From the NCBI GenBank assembly GCA_021772215.1, contig JAJFMK010000246.1:1-6577 (forward strand): a DNA stretch of 6,577 nucleotides, given 5' to 3'. The translations under genes and the position numbers were made by a program. Each line of letters begins with the position of its first letter. Positions within the stretch are counted from its first letter, which is position 1. Positions 5,227 to 6,577 of the stretch are shown piece after piece. Under the pieces are notes generated by a model. That model saw nothing but the letters and a program-made list of their open reading frames with translations. It was not told the origin of the DNA and did no database searches. Source of the DNA: Chlamydiota bacterium (GTDB lineage Bacteria; Chlamydiota; Chlamydiia; Chlamydiales; JAJFMK01).

Positions 5227-6392
5227 AGATGCCTCCCGATGCTCTTTGTAACATATGAGAGATTAGCTTGGTTTAAGCTGCAGAAGCTAATGCGGCCGCT
5301 TTTTGGCATGTAGATACCCGCCTCCTTTTGCAAGGAGAGCACCTGATCAGGCGTCAGCGGTAAAAATGAGAACATCCCTTTACCATCTGTGATATAGGCA
5401 AGATCGCTTTTTCCAATCATCTCTACAAAACTTTTGCGCATCGTCTCAATGCGCTTTCGAATCGTTGCCAAATCAGCCTCCCACTGCTTTTTGAGAGCCG
5501 CATTCTGTAAGATCTCTTTAATAATCTGAGCGCCATGGAGCGGAGGATTCGAGTAGAGGGCGCGGATCTGTGCGCGAATCTGTGAGGCGGCCTCTTTCGG
5601 TTTAGATAGTGAGGCAGCCAAGAGCCCTACCCGCTCGCCATAGAGACCAAAACTCTTAGAATAGGAGCTACAGAGGAAGAGTTCATGACCCTCCCTTAAA
5701 AAGAGCTGAACCGCTTGGGGGTCTTTGTAGGGATCTTCTGCAAAGCCTTGGTAGGCCATATCGAATAGGGGAAGAGCGCCACAAGCTTTAATAATATCGG
5801 AGATCTCTTGCCACTGCTCTAACGATAAATCCTCACCACTGGGGTTGTGGCAGCAGGCGTGGAAAATGACAATATCATCAGAAGTTACAGCCGCCAACGC
5901 ACGCTTCATCTCATCAAAGAGAAGCTGCCCTTTATAATAGGGGTAGCTCTCCACCTTAAAACCGGCTCTCTCAAAAATGGGGCGATGGTTGGGCCAGGTA
6001 GGATCTGAAATATAAACTTTTCCTTTGACCTCTGAGCTCAAAAACTCCGCCGCAATACGCAAAGCGCCAGTACCTCCCGGCGTCTGAAAGCCAATTAGGG
6101 GCTTAGACTCCACTAATTCTTTTGAAAAGGAGAGCAACAGTGTCTCTTCAATAAAACCCTTATCGCCATCGATGGGAAGATAATCTTTGGCGTAGCCTCT
6201 CTCATAGAGTCGCTGCAGAGCGTCTCTGACGCTGGGGAATAAAAAACTCTTTCCCTCCTCATCCTTATAGAGGCCGATGCCAAGATTGACCTTCTCTTCT
6301 CTTGGATCTTGGCGAAACTGCTCCTGTAGACCCATGATTGGGTCGGCCGGCGCCTCTACTAAATGTTCAAAACGTGATTTTTGATCGCTCAT
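5223..6392 (-). CDS. tyrB: Aspartate/aromatic amino acid aminotransferase (class I, PLP-dependent)
   Basis: A 389-residue cytoplasmic enzyme of the AspC/TyrB type (family length about 396), which moves an amino group between aspartate or an aromatic amino acid and 2-oxoglutarate. Visible landmarks are VNLGIGLYKDEEG (35-47), GGTGALR (106-112), W133 in SDPTWPNH stacking on the cofactor, N183 in HACCHNPSGEDLS, D211 and Y214 in PLFDMAYQGF, the Schiff-base lysine K246 in SSYSKSFGLYGERVG, R254 and the substrate carboxylate-binding R367 in SGRISFCSLN. All active-site residues are present. The symbol follows the Chlamydia gene in the same position (tyrB); sequence alone does not separate aspartate from aromatic preference. 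The ATG at 6392 gives the family N-terminus but has no strong ribosome site. It is first in the operon with the MreC-like and methyltransferase genes, with a 4-base overlap downstream. The divergent tRNA-Ala starts 36 bp away. Confidence 0.92.
   Translation of the reverse strand: MSDQKSRFEHLVEAPADPIMGLQEQFRQDPREEKVNLGIGLYKDEEGKSFLFPSVRDALQRLYERGYAKDYLPIDGDKGFIEETLLLSFSKELVESKPLIGFQTPGGTGALRIAAEFLSSEVKGKVYISDPTWPNHRPIFERAGFKVESYPYYKGQLLFDEMKRALAAVTSDDIVIFHACCHNPSGEDLSLEQWQEISDIIKACGALPLFDMAYQGFAEDPYKDPQAVQLFLREGHELFLCSSYSKSFGLYGERVGLLAASLSKPKEAASQIRAQIRALYSNPPLHGAQIIKEILQNAALKKQWEADLATIRKRIETMRKSFVEMIGKSDLAYITDGKGMFSFLPLTPDQVLSLQKEAGIYMPKSGRISFCSLNQANLSYVTKSIGRHL
5227..5237 (-). promoter_or_regulatory. 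Ribosome binding site fixing the TTG start of the MreC-like gene
   Basis: On the minus strand GGGAGG (5237-5232) is followed after five bases by TTG (5226-5224), whose last two bases plus one form the TGA stop of the aminotransferase. The strong site makes up for the weak start codon and supports re-initiation by ribosomes finishing the upstream gene. Confidence 0.7.
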
Positions 6393-6427
6393 AATATCTA
6401 ACTTTAGTAAAATGGTCCCTCATATTT
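6381..6427. promoter_or_regulatory. Short divergent control region between tRNA-Ala and the aminotransferase
   Basis: Only 35 bp (6393-6427) separate two divergent transcription units. For the tRNA, a -10-like TAAAAT (6408-6413) lies 14 bp before its 5' end, but no -35 is well spaced; TTGATC at 6381-6386 is 21 bp away. On the minus strand no convincing promoter is seen for the aminotransferase, so its promoter may lie inside the tRNA gene or further upstream. Confidence 0.3.
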
Positions 6428-6500
6428 GGGGCGTTAGCTCAGTTGGTAGAGCGCAACAATGGCATTGTTGAGGTCAACGGTTCGATTCCGTTACGCTCCA
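6428..6500 (+). tRNA. tRNA-Ala (anticodon GGC)
   Basis: A complete 73-base cloverleaf. The acceptor stem is 6428-6434 with 6493-6499 and A as discriminator (6500). The D arm is GCTC/GAGC (6437-6452). The anticodon arm is CAACA/TGTTG with loop ATGGCAT, giving anticodon GGC at 6461-6463, which reads GCC and GCU. The variable loop has five bases and the T arm is AACGG/CCGTT (6476-6492) with TTCGATT loop. The third acceptor pair is G3-U70, the hallmark read by alanyl-tRNA synthetase, confirming the identity. The 3' CCA is not encoded and must be added by nucleotidyltransferase. In Chlamydia, from memory, a tRNA-Ala also sits beside tyrB. Confidence 0.97.
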
Positions 6501-6539
6501 TTTCTCACGTTGATTATGTCTCCAACCCCACCATTTTGC

Positions 6540-6566
6540 AACTCTCAAGTGACTATGAGGTTTTTT
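6540..6566 (+). terminator. Weak candidate terminator after tRNA-Ala
   Basis: CTCA (6544-6547) can pair with TGAG (6556-6559), and AAC (6540-6542) with GTT (6560-6562) past a one-base bulge, followed by the rest of a T6 run (6561-6566). The stem is short. The remaining sequence from 6501 to the end shows no other recognisable feature. Confidence 0.3.
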
Positions 6567-6577
6567 CACTATTGTTG

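Noticed and set aside
6516..6577. Open frame from an ATG running off the right edge of the window
   Set aside because: Only 20 codons are visible, there is no good ribosome site, it overlaps the possible tRNA terminator and does not resemble GreA, which I would expect nearby in Chlamydia.
6428..6577. tRNA-Ala as an attachment site of a mobile element
   Set aside because: No second copy of the tRNA 3' end, no integrase and no insertion-sequence ends are present in the window.
1..6577. CRISPR array, transposon or defence system
   Set aside because: No spaced direct repeats, terminal inverted repeats, transposase or nuclease genes were found; the window is mostly housekeeping genes.

Overview
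The window looks like chromosomal DNA from a member of the Chlamydiota, probably an environmental ('Parachlamydia-like') lineage rather than Chlamydia itself. The clues are the block tRNA-Ala(GGC) / aromatic-aspartate aminotransferase / MreC-like protein, which matches from memory the tRNA-Ala–tyrB–CT638 order of Chlamydia; a HrcA-type CIRCE operator in front of groES-groEL; and a TyrP-type aromatic amino-acid permease. The genus cannot be fixed from this sequence alone, and no search could be run.

Layout. Positions 1-117 hold the heat-shock control region: a CIRCE operator (5-31), then a near-consensus sigma70/sigma66 promoter (49-78) whose -35 box sits in a small perfect inverted repeat (45-62). 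Positions 118-2083 are groES and groEL, one base apart, ending at a strong hairpin (2092-2142). Positions 2084-2503 are not empty. The minus strand carries a small, cysteine-rich, apparently secreted 58-residue reading frame (2151-2327). Its good ribosome binding site and upstream ATG are separated from it by an in-frame TAA. Positions 2504-3763 are an AT-rich gene for a tryptophan/tyrosine permease on the plus strand.

The rest is a tightly packed minus-strand operon read from the right: aminotransferase (6392-5223), MreC-like protein (5226-4312) and a short PrmA-like methyltransferase (4312-3737). Both internal junctions overlap (TTGA and TAGTG), and both downstream genes use non-ATG starts with strong Shine-Dalgarno sequences, pointing to translational coupling. 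The methyltransferase and the permease converge and overlap by 27 bp at their 3' ends. A tRNA-Ala gene (6428-6500) diverges from the aminotransferase across only 35 bp.

How the genes fit together: GroES/GroEL are the general folding machine under HrcA-CIRCE control. The aminotransferase and permease both handle amino acids, but are not co-transcribed. The MreC-like protein is of interest because Chlamydiae have no FtsZ and divide with the MreB system. The most unusual items are the hidden cysteine-rich frame with its interrupting stop, the CIRCE placed upstream of rather than over the visible promoter, and the atypical domain layout of the MreC-like and PrmA-like proteins.
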